The notes beneath the pieces are model-generated. The model searched no databases and was not told where the DNA came from. It was given only the letters and a program-made list of their open reading frames with translations. A stretch of 64,000 bases of DNA, from contig NZ_CP049933.1 in the NCBI RefSeq assembly GCF_011382985.1, positions 2,294,001-2,358,000 on the forward strand, in the 5' to 3' direction. This stretch comes from Leucobacter coleopterorum. GTDB taxonomy: Bacteria > Actinomycetota > Actinomycetes > Actinomycetales > Microbacteriaceae. Positions 1 through 7,317 of this stretch are shown here, piece after piece; within the stretch, counting starts at the first letter, position 1; each line of letters opens with the position of its first letter. Made by a program: the position numbers and the translations under genes.

Positions 1-1
1 T

Positions 2-682
2 TGGAACGACCTGGCATGCGGGGATCGCGAGGCCACCGCGGTACTTGTCGCAATCAACTCGGTGTTCCAAGTCGTCGCGTTCTCGCTGCTCGGCTGGTTC
101 TACCTCACCGTACTGCCCGGCTGGTTGGGCCTAGACTCGCAGGGGCTAGAGATCTCGGTCTGGCAGATTGCTCTCAACGTCTTGGTGTTCCTCGGTGTGC
201 CCTTGGTGGCCGGGTTCGCATCGCGGTGGATCGGCGAGAAGCGCCGTGGCCGCACCTGGTACGAGGAGAAGTTCCTCCCGACTATCGGCCCCTGGGCACT
301 CTACGGGCTGCTGTTCACCATTGTGCTGCTGTTCGCACTGCAGGGAGACGCGGTACTGGCGAAGCCCCTAGATGTCGCACGTATCGCACTGCCGCTGTTG
401 GTCTACTTTGGGCTCATGTGGTTCGCGGGTCTGCTGCTCGGCAAGAGCCTCGGACTGGGGTATGCGCGATCCACAGCGCTCGCTTTCACTGCCGCCGGGA
501 ATAACTTCGAACTGGCGATCGCTGTCGCGATCGGCACCTTTGGGGCGACCTCGGGCCAGGCACTCGCCGGCGTCGTCGGCCCGCTCATCGAAGTTCCGGT
601 GCTTGTTGGCCTCGTGTACGTCTCACTCTGGGCAGCACGCGCCTGGTTCCACACCAACCCCTACGAAGGGAACGCATCATGA
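2..682 (+). CDS. acr3: ACR3-family arsenite efflux permease, C-terminal part (cut by window start)
   Basis: Membrane carrier that expels arsenite using the proton gradient. The reading frame is open from base 2 and begins inside the protein with W-N-D-L-A-C-G-D-R-E, the conserved ACR3 segment that holds the essential Cys. Several hydrophobic helices follow, and a T-A-A-G-N-N-F-E-L-A-I-A segment typical of the last third of ACR3. About 227 codons are visible; the N-terminal helices lie outside the window. The stop overlaps the start of the ArsR-ArsC gene by 4 bases (ATGA), so the two are translationally coupled in one ars operon. A GTG inside at 62 is not the start. Family assignment is firm. 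Confidence 0.93.
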   Translation, partial: WNDLACGDREATAVLVAINSVFQVVAFSLLGWFYLTVLPGWLGLDSQGLEISVWQIALNVLVFLGVPLVAGFASRWIGEKRRGRTWYEEKFLPTIGPWALYGLLFTIVLLFALQGDAVLAKPLDVARIALPLLVYFGLMWFAGLLLGKSLGLGYARSTALAFTAAGNNFELAIAVAIGTFGATSGQALAGVVGPLIEVPVLVGLVYVSLWAARAWFHTNPYEGNAS

Positions 683-1671
683 GTCCTGTTGGCAACACGG
701 AGGCGTGCCTACCCTCCACCAGCCACCCCATCGGTCTCGATACCGCAACGGCAGTTGCCGGTGCTTTGAAAGCACTCTCGGACCCGCTCCGGCTCCGAAT
801 GCTCTCGGCGATCGCAACAGATATGCGCGGTGAGGCCTGCGTCTGCGACCTCGCAGAACTCGCGGATCTCTCCCAACCAACGATCTCTCACCATCTGAAG
901 GTACTCAAGGAGACCGGGATACTGCTCTCGGAACGACGCGGTACTTGGGTCTACTACCGGATCGCCCCGGCACGGCGCGAGGCAGTCACCGCACTCCTTG
1001 ACGCATTCGCAGCTACAGCGAACCTTGACGTAGTTGAGAACTACGCTGAGCGTGCCGAGGCCCTGCGCACGATGGACGCCCGTGTGAGTCGCCTTGCCGA
1101 AGAACTCGCGGAAGAGCTGACCGATCTGAACCGGGACCTTGTCGTCGCGATCGTTCGTGAGTCCTACGCAGGCCTGGTGCGCTCAGCAAAGCTGACACAG
1201 CACCTGATCCCTTTGACTGAGAAATTTGCCCGCCAGCGCCTAGCCGATTTAACTCGTGACCGCGAATCCAGCGTGCAACAGGTGCTGTTCGTATGCGTCG
1301 CAAACGCGGGCCGTTCCCAGCTCGCCGCAGCGATCGTCAACCAGCTCGCAGAGGGCAAGGTCATCGCCAGATCCGCGGGGTCGACGCCAGCGGCGGATGT
1401 GCATCCGCACGTCCGTTCCCTACTTGTTGAAATCGAAGGCGAGCAAGAGACCTCGGCGGCGTTCCCGAAACCATTGACCGACGACGCCGTGCGCGCGGCA
1501 GACGTCGTCATCACCATGGGCTGCGGCGACGTGTGCCCAATCATTCCCGGCGTCCGTTACGAAGATTGGACCGTCGGAGACCCCTCACTTGCCTCACCCG
1601 AAGGGGCGGCCGCCATCCGCGACGATATCGAGAGACGCGTCCGTGACCTCCTCTCCACACTCACCGACTGA
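679..1671 (+). CDS. ArsR-ArsC fusion: arsenic-responsive repressor joined to arsenate reductase
   Basis: A 330-residue two-part protein. Residues about 20-110 are an ArsR/SmtB winged helix with the metal-site motif C-V-C-D-L and recognition helix S-Q-P-T-I-S-H-H. Residues about 145-195 form a helical linker (S-Y-A-G-L-V-R) like the three-helix region seen before actinobacterial arsenate reductases. Residues about 200-330 are a low-molecular-weight phosphatase-type ArsC with P-loop C-V-A-N-A-G-R-S and later M-G-C-G-D and Y-E-D-W. The protein probably senses As(III) and derepresses the operon while also reducing arsenate to arsenite for the upstream pump. It overlaps acr3 by 4 bases and is followed closely by a second arsC. 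Domain calls are firm; dual activity is an inference. Confidence 0.92.
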   Translation: MSPVGNTEACLPSTSHPIGLDTATAVAGALKALSDPLRLRMLSAIATDMRGEACVCDLAELADLSQPTISHHLKVLKETGILLSERRGTWVYYRIAPARREAVTALLDAFAATANLDVVENYAERAEALRTMDARVSRLAEELAEELTDLNRDLVVAIVRESYAGLVRSAKLTQHLIPLTEKFARQRLADLTRDRESSVQQVLFVCVANAGRSQLAAAIVNQLAEGKVIARSAGSTPAADVHPHVRSLLVEIEGEQETSAAFPKPLTDDAVRAADVVITMGCGDVCPIIPGVRYEDWTVGDPSLASPEGAAAIRDDIERRVRDLLSTLTD

Positions 1672-1687
1672 AAGAAGCGAACCCCAC

Positions 1688-2095
1688 ATGACTTCGCAGA
1701 AACCCTCCGTGCTCTTTGTCTGCGTGCACAACGCAGGCCGTTCTCAGATGGCTGCCGGCTGGCTCCGCCACTTCGCTGGCGATCGGATCGAGGTACGGTC
1801 GGCCGGCTCGATGCCCACCGATCAGATCAATCCCACCGCCGTTGCGGCGATGCTCGAAGAGGGCATCGACATTACCGCTGAGCAGCCGAAGGTCCTCACG
1901 GCTGAGGCGGTGGAGGCATCTGACGTGGTCATCACGATGGGCTGCGGCGATGCCTGCCCGTTCTTTCCAGGCAAACGCTATGAGGATTGGAAACTCGACG
2001 ATCCCGCGGGCCAAGGCATCGATGCGGTTCGTCCCATCCGTGACGACATCAAACGTCGGATTACGAATCTCGTTTCGGATCTGATCGAAGACTGA
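1688..2095 (+). CDS. arsC: Arsenate reductase, LMW-phosphatase type
   Basis: A 135-residue enzyme that reduces arsenate to arsenite using a thiol relay. It has the N-terminal P-loop C-V-H-N-A-G-R-S-Q at about residues 11-19, a second Cys region M-G-C-G-D-A-C-P at about residues 80-87, and the conserved Y-E-D-W. I chose ATG 1688 because the P-loop then sits at the usual distance from the N terminus and a purine-rich AAAGAAG lies upstream. A longer frame from 1589 runs into the preceding gene and adds no homologous residues. The gene is third in the ars operon, 16 bases after the ArsR-ArsC fusion, so the locus has two ArsC modules. The thiol donor (mycothiol or thioredoxin) cannot be told from the sequence alone. 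Confidence 0.93.
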   Translation: MTSQKPSVLFVCVHNAGRSQMAAGWLRHFAGDRIEVRSAGSMPTDQINPTAVAAMLEEGIDITAEQPKVLTAEAVEASDVVITMGCGDACPFFPGKRYEDWKLDDPAGQGIDAVRPIRDDIKRRITNLVSDLIED

Positions 2096-2129
2096 TGACG
2101 GCCGCAGGATCGGCTCTCCCGCCTCTCGC

Positions 2130-3080
2130 ATGAAGTTCGGTGGTGGCCAAGCGGGTCTCGCCGCGGGCTACTACCTCCGCCGGGCCGGAATAGGCTTTGT
2201 GATTCTCGACAGCGAGATCAACCCGGGCGGAGCCTGGCAACACGGGTGGGAATCGTAGCGTCTTTTCTCACCCACAGAGTACAGCCCACTGCCAGGATGG
2301 TGGATGCCTCAGTAGAGCGACCTGTGTAGGTCACGAGTGTGGACTGCGACAGTGACGGATTTGTTGTAGAGACTAGTCACGGTACCTGGCATGCCCTCTA
2401 CGTCGTCAGTTCGACCGGGACCTGGGGCGCGCCATATCCGCCTGCTTATCCTGGTAGCTCAGAATTTGCTGGCGAGCAGCTACATCCTGTTGATTACCGT
2501 TCGCCGGAACCCTTTTGCAGTAAGCGAGTGGTCGTGGGTGGAGGGGGAAACTCAGCCGCTCAGATTCTCGCCGAAGTTTCCATGGTCGCTGAGACAACCT
2601 GGGTGACACAACGAACACCTCGCTTTTATGCCCGACGACGTCGACGGACGTGTGCTATTTGACGTGGCAAGCCAACGTGAGGCTGCCAAACAGGGAGGGA
2701 TCTCGATCCCCGGTGTTTCCGCACTCGGTGATGTGGTCATGGCGCCAAGTGTGAAGGCTGCCCGGGACCGGGGAACACTGCATGCGGCTCCGATGTTTGA
2801 ACGACTCACTCCCACTGGTATTGAGTGGTCTGACGGCACAGAGTGGCAGTGTGACACGATTATTTGGTGCACTGGATTCCGGCCCGTGCTCGATCATCTC
2901 GCACCCCTTGGCTTGACCGTTGAGCGAGGGCGACCCCGGACGCAGGGCACTCGCTCTGTCGATGAACCCCGGTTGCATTTGCTGGGCTACGGAGATTGGA
3001 CTGGCGTGGCATCCGCCACCATTGTGGGTGCGGGCCGCACCGCGAAACTCGCTGTCGCTGATATCGTCGCGGCCAGGTAA
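2130..3080 (+). pseudogene. Decayed ArsO-like flavin monooxygenase
   Basis: Remnant of a FAD/NADPH monooxygenase of the kind found in ars operons. Fragments in order are the FAD site [12 protein letters not shown] at the start, then W-E-S, an in-frame TAG at 2256, then R-L-F-S-P with P-G-W-W-M-P-Q and another TAG near 2313. A frame change with apparently missing residues follows, then a further TAG within R-P-V/V-T-S near 2330. Next come the NADP site G-G-G-G-N-S-A-A-Q near 2540, one extra T in a TTTT run near 2626, and finally C-T-G-F-R-P and G-Y-G-D-W-T. Multiple stops plus loss of sequence mean this is true decay, unlike the single-base breaks elsewhere in the window. Whether any fragment is expressed is unknown. 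Confidence 0.85.
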
Positions 3081-3126
3081 ATGAGAATCGGTCTACGTGC
3101 TGTCACGTGATCCTCTACTCAGAAAA

Positions 3127-3156
3127 GGGCAGTCCTCCCCGAAAGGAAGACTGCCC
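3127..3156 (-). terminator. Rho-independent terminator of the FAD oxidoreductase gene
   Basis: Hairpin with arms GGGCAGTCCTCC and GGAAGACTGCCC around a short loop. Read on the minus strand it is followed by TTTTCT. It lies 6 bases past the stop codon of the minus-strand gene and may also halt read-through from the opposite side. Confidence 0.8.
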
Positions 3157-3162
3157 GGTGGC

Positions 3163-4482
3163 TTAGCTATTCAGCGCCGGAGTGAGTTCGACAGGTACGG
3201 GGGCGACGCTACAGCATCCGCCCCCTGCTGTTTCCTCCGGAGCGTCAAACAGTCCCGCACCACCGCACACGCCGGTGTCAGGGAGCACAAGCTCTACGCG
3301 CTGCGCGCCCTCGGAATCGCCCGCCAACTCGGCAGCAACGCTCCGGACCTGCTCAAACCCGGTGAGCGCAAGGAACGTGGGTGCTCGACCGTAGGATTTC
3401 GCTCCAACGATGTACAGCCCCGCGTCGGGGTGGGCAAGGTCTGTTGCACCCGTCGCGCGGATCGAACCGCACGAGTGAACATTTGGATCAACTTCGTTGG
3501 CGACTCGAGACGGTGCCTGCAGACGAAGGTCCATATCCAAGCGAACTTCCGCAAGAATCGAAAGGTCGGGGCGGAACCCGGTGAGCACAATGACGTGGTC
3601 CGCGGGTTCAAGCGTGCGTCCATCCTCTGCAGACAAGATGGCACGAGCACCCTCCAGCGCCACTGATTCCGTGCGGAACCCGGTGACGAGGTTTACAAGT
3701 CCGTCTGTAACGGCCTCCTGTGCAAGCCGTCCCAGGGCACCACGCTCAGGAAGCTCGTCCGCTGCACCTCCGCCGAAGGTATTCCCGACAACGCCGCGAC
3801 GCAGCACCCAAGTTACTTTGGTAGCTGGGTCTTGCTTCGCAACACGAGCAAGCTGCGTAATCGCGCCCTTCGCCGACGCGCCATTGCCAACAACCACAAC
3901 GTGCTTTCCAGCGAGAGCCTCTACGTCTTCCATTGACGGAATCTGATAACCGAGGACACCGGCTTCAGCGGCGGACTTCTCACCAATCGCGGGGAACCCA
4001 TCTGCACCCGCCGGGTTTGGAGTCCTCCAAGTGCCAGACGCGTCTATGACAGAAGTTGTTTCAATGCGCTCCTCGCTACCATCTGAGTTCACGACGTGCA
4101 CGACAAAAGGCTGTTCGTCGCGACCCGCATCCACGGAGCGGTCACGACCCTTCTTGCCTACACCCACAACTCGTGCACCATAACGAACTCGATCGCCTAA
4201 AGCGTCAGCCAGAGGAGCAAGGTACTCCGATACCCATTGCCCTCCGGTCGGGTAGGCTTCGCCTGGCTCGACCCAGCCGGTCGTTGCGAGCAGTCGCTTG
4301 CTTGCGCTGTCCATAACTTCGGCCCATTTTGAGAAGAGTCGCACATGTGACCACTCAGATACTGCCGAAGCTGGGCCGGTCCCTGCCTCAAGCACCAGAG
4401 GTTCAAGGCCGCGCTCGAGTAGGTGGGCTGCGGTCGCAAGTCCCTGTGGGCCAGCTCCGATTACGACAACTTGGTTCATCAC
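3163..4482 (-). CDS. FAD/NAD(P)-dependent oxidoreductase of the ars locus
   Basis: A 439-residue flavoprotein with two Rossmann sites: G-A-G-P-Q-G near residue 10 for FAD and G-N-G-A-S-A-K-G near residue 200 for NAD(P)H. The motif L-T-G-F-R-P-D near residue 300 is typical of this monooxygenase/reductase superfamily. The protein ends in an unusual tail containing G-G-G-C-C-S about 18 residues from the C terminus. The gene is divergent from an arsR and sits in the arsenic locus, so a role in arsenic redox or thiol chemistry is likely, but the reaction cannot be named. It could be the functional replacement for the decayed monooxygenase next to it. The vicinal Cys pair could bind As(III); this is untested. 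Confidence 0.82.
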   Translation of the reverse strand: MMNQVVVIGAGPQGLATAAHLLERGLEPLVLEAGTGPASAVSEWSHVRLFSKWAEVMDSASKRLLATTGWVEPGEAYPTGGQWVSEYLAPLADALGDRVRYGARVVGVGKKGRDRSVDAGRDEQPFVVHVVNSDGSEERIETTSVIDASGTWRTPNPAGADGFPAIGEKSAAEAGVLGYQIPSMEDVEALAGKHVVVVGNGASAKGAITQLARVAKQDPATKVTWVLRRGVVGNTFGGGAADELPERGALGRLAQEAVTDGLVNLVTGFRTESVALEGARAILSAEDGRTLEPADHVIVLTGFRPDLSILAEVRLDMDLRLQAPSRVANEVDPNVHSCGSIRATGATDLAHPDAGLYIVGAKSYGRAPTFLALTGFEQVRSVAAELAGDSEGAQRVELVLPDTGVCGGAGLFDAPEETAGGGCCSVAPVPVELTPALNS

Positions 4483-4568
4483 ACATCTCCATTCATCGAT
4501 GATCTTCGATATGTAGAAACTTACAGTTACGCATCGACAAATGTCAATACGTGGGGCAGGATGGTGGC
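4483..4568. promoter_or_regulatory. Divergent promoter and probable ArsR operator
   Basis: The 86-base gap between the minus-strand oxidoreductase and the plus-strand arsR. It is AT-rich for this DNA. On the minus strand TTGACA (near 4544) is followed about 17-18 bases later by a TAAGTT-like -10. The region also holds inverted elements: ATCGA...TTCGAT around 4496-4512 and TCGACAAATGTCAA around 4530-4546. The layout fits ArsR repressing both directions; the exact site is an inference. Confidence 0.5.
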
Positions 4569-4928
4569 ATGTGTACTTTGCAAGCTCTCGACACTACCGA
4601 GGTTCGGGCAAGCTACTGCGCGGCCCCTACTTACCAAGTCATCGGAGACGATGAGGCGCAGCGGCTTTCCAAAGTATTCAAGGCACTGGGGGACCCAACA
4701 CGAGTGAGGTTGCTGTCCCTTATTTCAGTAAGCGCAAACACAGAGATGTGCGTGTGTGATCTGACGGCACCGGTCGGTCTTTCACAACCGACAGTCTCGC
4801 ACCACATGAAGCAACTTGTTGAAGCGGGTCTCGTTACGCGGGAACAGCGAGGCCGGTGGGCCTATTACAGCCCCGCAACCTCCGTGCTTACCGCAGCAAC
4901 TGAAACACTCACGAACTCGACCCGATAG
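4569..4928 (+). CDS. arsR: ArsR-family metalloregulator
   Basis: A 119-residue winged-helix repressor. It has the family start F-K-A-L-G-D-P-T-R, the metal motif C-V-C-D-L near residue 60, and the recognition helix S-Q-P-T-V-S-H-H-M. Extra Cys residues near the N terminus (Cys2 and one near residue 17) resemble actinobacterial As(III)-binding ArsR proteins, where N-terminal and helix Cys residues make the site. I chose ATG 4569 over the GTG 18 bases upstream because it gives the usual length; the alternative cannot be excluded. The gene is divergent from the FAD oxidoreductase and probably controls it and itself. Confidence 0.9.
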   Translation: MCTLQALDTTEVRASYCAAPTYQVIGDDEAQRLSKVFKALGDPTRVRLLSLISVSANTEMCVCDLTAPVGLSQPTVSHHMKQLVEAGLVTREQRGRWAYYSPATSVLTAATETLTNSTR

Positions 4929-4978
4929 CGCACACACATCAACCCTTTACCCAAATACGCGACGGTAAGATTACGTCG

Positions 4979-6079
4979 ATGAGCCAGATCCAAGCCGCCC
5001 CTGTGCCAGTCGATGATACACTCACCGCCGATGAGGCGTACAGAATGGCCACGGCTGGCACGCGCATGGTATTCAGAGGTGATTACCACAACGCAAGGCA
5101 GCTACTCAGCGCGATCGCGCGGCGCGTTCCCGACGGCACGGGTTCACGCAAACGCGGTTCGGGATCGACCCAGCGCACCACAGCTCAGCCCACCACGGCC
5201 CTATCTACCACAGTCGAGCGCTTCTACAAATACCGTCAGGCCCGCACCCAGCGCGCCCGCGTGCTGTCGATGCTGCTGGTGCCGGTGATCCCTGGCCCCG
5301 AGATAGACCTCACCCGCGCCCCTGACATTTCCGACGCCTGGACGAACGCCTTCGGATCTCTCAAAGAGCCCACCGCTGTGAGTTTGCAGGAACTCCTGGG
5401 AGCCATCGGCGCTGAGCAGTGGCGCCGCAAGGGAGTGTACGTTGAGGCCCTCGGAGCGTGCATCCACCCCCACTACGGCACCTTCGCCCCCGTGCGGGGC
5501 GAATACCTCGATCTGGTGGCCCGGGCCGAGCTGCCTGCCACCAACAAGGCTTTCGACATCGGCACCGGCACCGGCGTGCTCGCCGCGATCCTGGCGAAGC
5601 GCGGCGTAACCGAGGTGATCGGCACCGACTCGCAGGAGCGAGCTGTGGCTTGCGCAAACGAAAATTTCGTTCAACTGGGGCTGCAGGATCGCGCGAGGGC
5701 CGTGCCGCAAGACATGTTTCCCGAGGGCCGCGCCGACATCGTCGTGTGCAACCCACCTTGGCTCCCTGGCACCCCGCAGACCCCGCTCGACTACGCGATC
5801 TATGATCCGAAGTCGGCCATGCTGCGTGCGCTCTTACGCGGCCTAGCCGAACACCTCACGCCCCGCGGCCAGGGCTGGCTCGTGATCTCGGATCTGGCCG
5901 AGCGCCTTGGCCTGCGCAGCCGAGACGAACTGCTGAAATGGATCGACGAGGCCGGACTGCGCATCGTTGGCACCGAAGAAACGGTCCCAACGCACACACG
6001 CGCAGCCGACCCCAGCGACCCCTTTCACGCCGAACGATCCGCCGAGATCACCACACTCTGGAAACTGATGACTCCGTGA
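4979..6079 (+). CDS. Class I SAM-dependent methyltransferase
   Basis: A 366-residue protein. The C-terminal two thirds form a Rossmann methyltransferase with SAM motif I D-I-G-T-G-T-G (about residue 198) and the catalytic N-P-P-W motif (about residue 258), which marks enzymes that methylate amino or amide nitrogens (HemK/RsmC-like group). The first 150 residues carry no recognised motif and contain a low-complexity Thr/Ser/Arg stretch near residues 55-75. The substrate could be rRNA, a protein glutamine or a small molecule; nothing nearby decides it. The gene stands alone between the ars locus and the amine cluster. The family is sure and the substrate unknown. Confidence 0.85.
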   Translation: MSQIQAAPVPVDDTLTADEAYRMATAGTRMVFRGDYHNARQLLSAIARRVPDGTGSRKRGSGSTQRTTAQPTTALSTTVERFYKYRQARTQRARVLSMLLVPVIPGPEIDLTRAPDISDAWTNAFGSLKEPTAVSLQELLGAIGAEQWRRKGVYVEALGACIHPHYGTFAPVRGEYLDLVARAELPATNKAFDIGTGTGVLAAILAKRGVTEVIGTDSQERAVACANENFVQLGLQDRARAVPQDMFPEGRADIVVCNPPWLPGTPQTPLDYAIYDPKSAMLRALLRGLAEHLTPRGQGWLVISDLAERLGLRSRDELLKWIDEAGLRIVGTEETVPTHTRAADPSDPFHAERSAEITTLWKLMTP

Positions 6080-6229
6080 ACACGCGCGCGTCCTCTGGCA
6101 GCTCTGTGAAGCTCTCGAGATCGTCCACCAGCATTGCCGTCGGCTTGCCAATCGGATAGCATCCTTGTGAATGCTCAGTGTCTCCCCTGAGCGACAATGA
6201 AGTCACGGCAAGGCCCAGAGGTGATAGGC

Positions 6230-7177
6230 ATGCAGCAAACGCACGACGCCGCCCCCGCAGCGATGCGCACCGACGACTTGAGCACGTATCAACGAACCGT
6301 TGACAGTTCGTTCGTGCCACTCGACATCACCCCGGAGACCAGCGGACCGTTCCTGGCTTCCCTGCGAGGAGTTGGTGCGGGTGATCTTGCGTTTACCGAG
6401 GTCCACTCGATACCGCAGGTGGTCGAGCGTACGCGAGAGGGCATTTCTCGCGGCGGCAGCGGGTACTACAAAGTGAGTCTGTTGCTCTCGGGGTCGGGGA
6501 TGCTTATTCAAGACGGCCGCGAGGTCATCATGCACCCTGGCGACATCTCTTTCTACGACACCTCGCAGCCTTACTCTCTCGTGTTTGGCGAGCAGTTTCG
6601 CAATCTCATCATGATGTTCCCGAAGGATCGACTCGAGTTCCCCGAGGCGTTCACCACCTCACTCACTGCGGTCTCACTCGGCTCAGAGCACCCACTCGCC
6701 GAGGTGGTCGCCAATTTCATATCCAAGTCTGCGCCACACCTCCATCTCTTGCCGGCCTCGGCAAGATACAAGCTCGCTCACACCAGCCTCGATCTTTTTA
6801 CCTCCGTACTCTCAGCGATGTTCGACACCGACGCGGTTGCGCAAGATCCTCACCACACCATGCGCCAGCGCATCTACGACTACATTCGCGCAAACCTCAC
6901 TTCGCACGAGCTGTGCCCCGGAAGCATTGCGGCAGCAAACTACATCTCGATACGACACCTCCACGCGCTGTTCCAGGAAACAGACACCACTGTTTCAACC
7001 TGGATCAAAGAGCGTCGCCTCGAGCGTTGCCGCGCTGACCTGCTCGATCCAGCTCTCGCAGATCACGGCGTCGCAACGATCGCCGCGAGCTGGGGGTTCG
7101 TTGACGCCGCACACTTCAGCCGCAACTTTCGCGCGGCCTATGGTGAGTCACCAACGGCCCTGCGGCAGCGGGGTTAA
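6230..7177 (+). CDS. AraC-family regulator, FeaR-like
   Basis: A 315-residue activator: an N-terminal AraC-like ligand-binding domain (about residues 40-200, with S-R-G-G-S-G-Y-Y-K-V) and a C-terminal double helix-turn-helix (about 215-310, with W-I-K-E-R-R-L-E-R-C and W-G-F-V-D-A-A-H-F-S-R-N-F). This layout matches FeaR, which activates amine oxidase and aldehyde dehydrogenase genes in enterobacteria. The next two genes here are exactly those enzymes, so it probably senses an aromatic or biogenic amine or its aldehyde. ATG 6230 has AGAGGTGAT at good spacing; an upstream ATG at 6197 is less well placed. Function is inferred from domain plus context. Confidence 0.85.
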   Translation: MQQTHDAAPAAMRTDDLSTYQRTVDSSFVPLDITPETSGPFLASLRGVGAGDLAFTEVHSIPQVVERTREGISRGGSGYYKVSLLLSGSGMLIQDGREVIMHPGDISFYDTSQPYSLVFGEQFRNLIMMFPKDRLEFPEAFTTSLTAVSLGSEHPLAEVVANFISKSAPHLHLLPASARYKLAHTSLDLFTSVLSAMFDTDAVAQDPHHTMRQRIYDYIRANLTSHELCPGSIAAANYISIRHLHALFQETDTTVSTWIKERRLERCRADLLDPALADHGVATIAASWGFVDAAHFSRNFRAAYGESPTALRQRG

Positions 7178-7317
7178 GGCGCCACACAACGTTCACCCCT
7201 CGGGGTCCATCTCTTGTCTGGGTGTGCACGACTCGCGTTTCTCGGTGCCATTCGCGGCGCGCTCACCGATACTGAGATGAAGTATCCGAGTTCAACGAAG
7301 AGTGAGGGACCCTCCCC

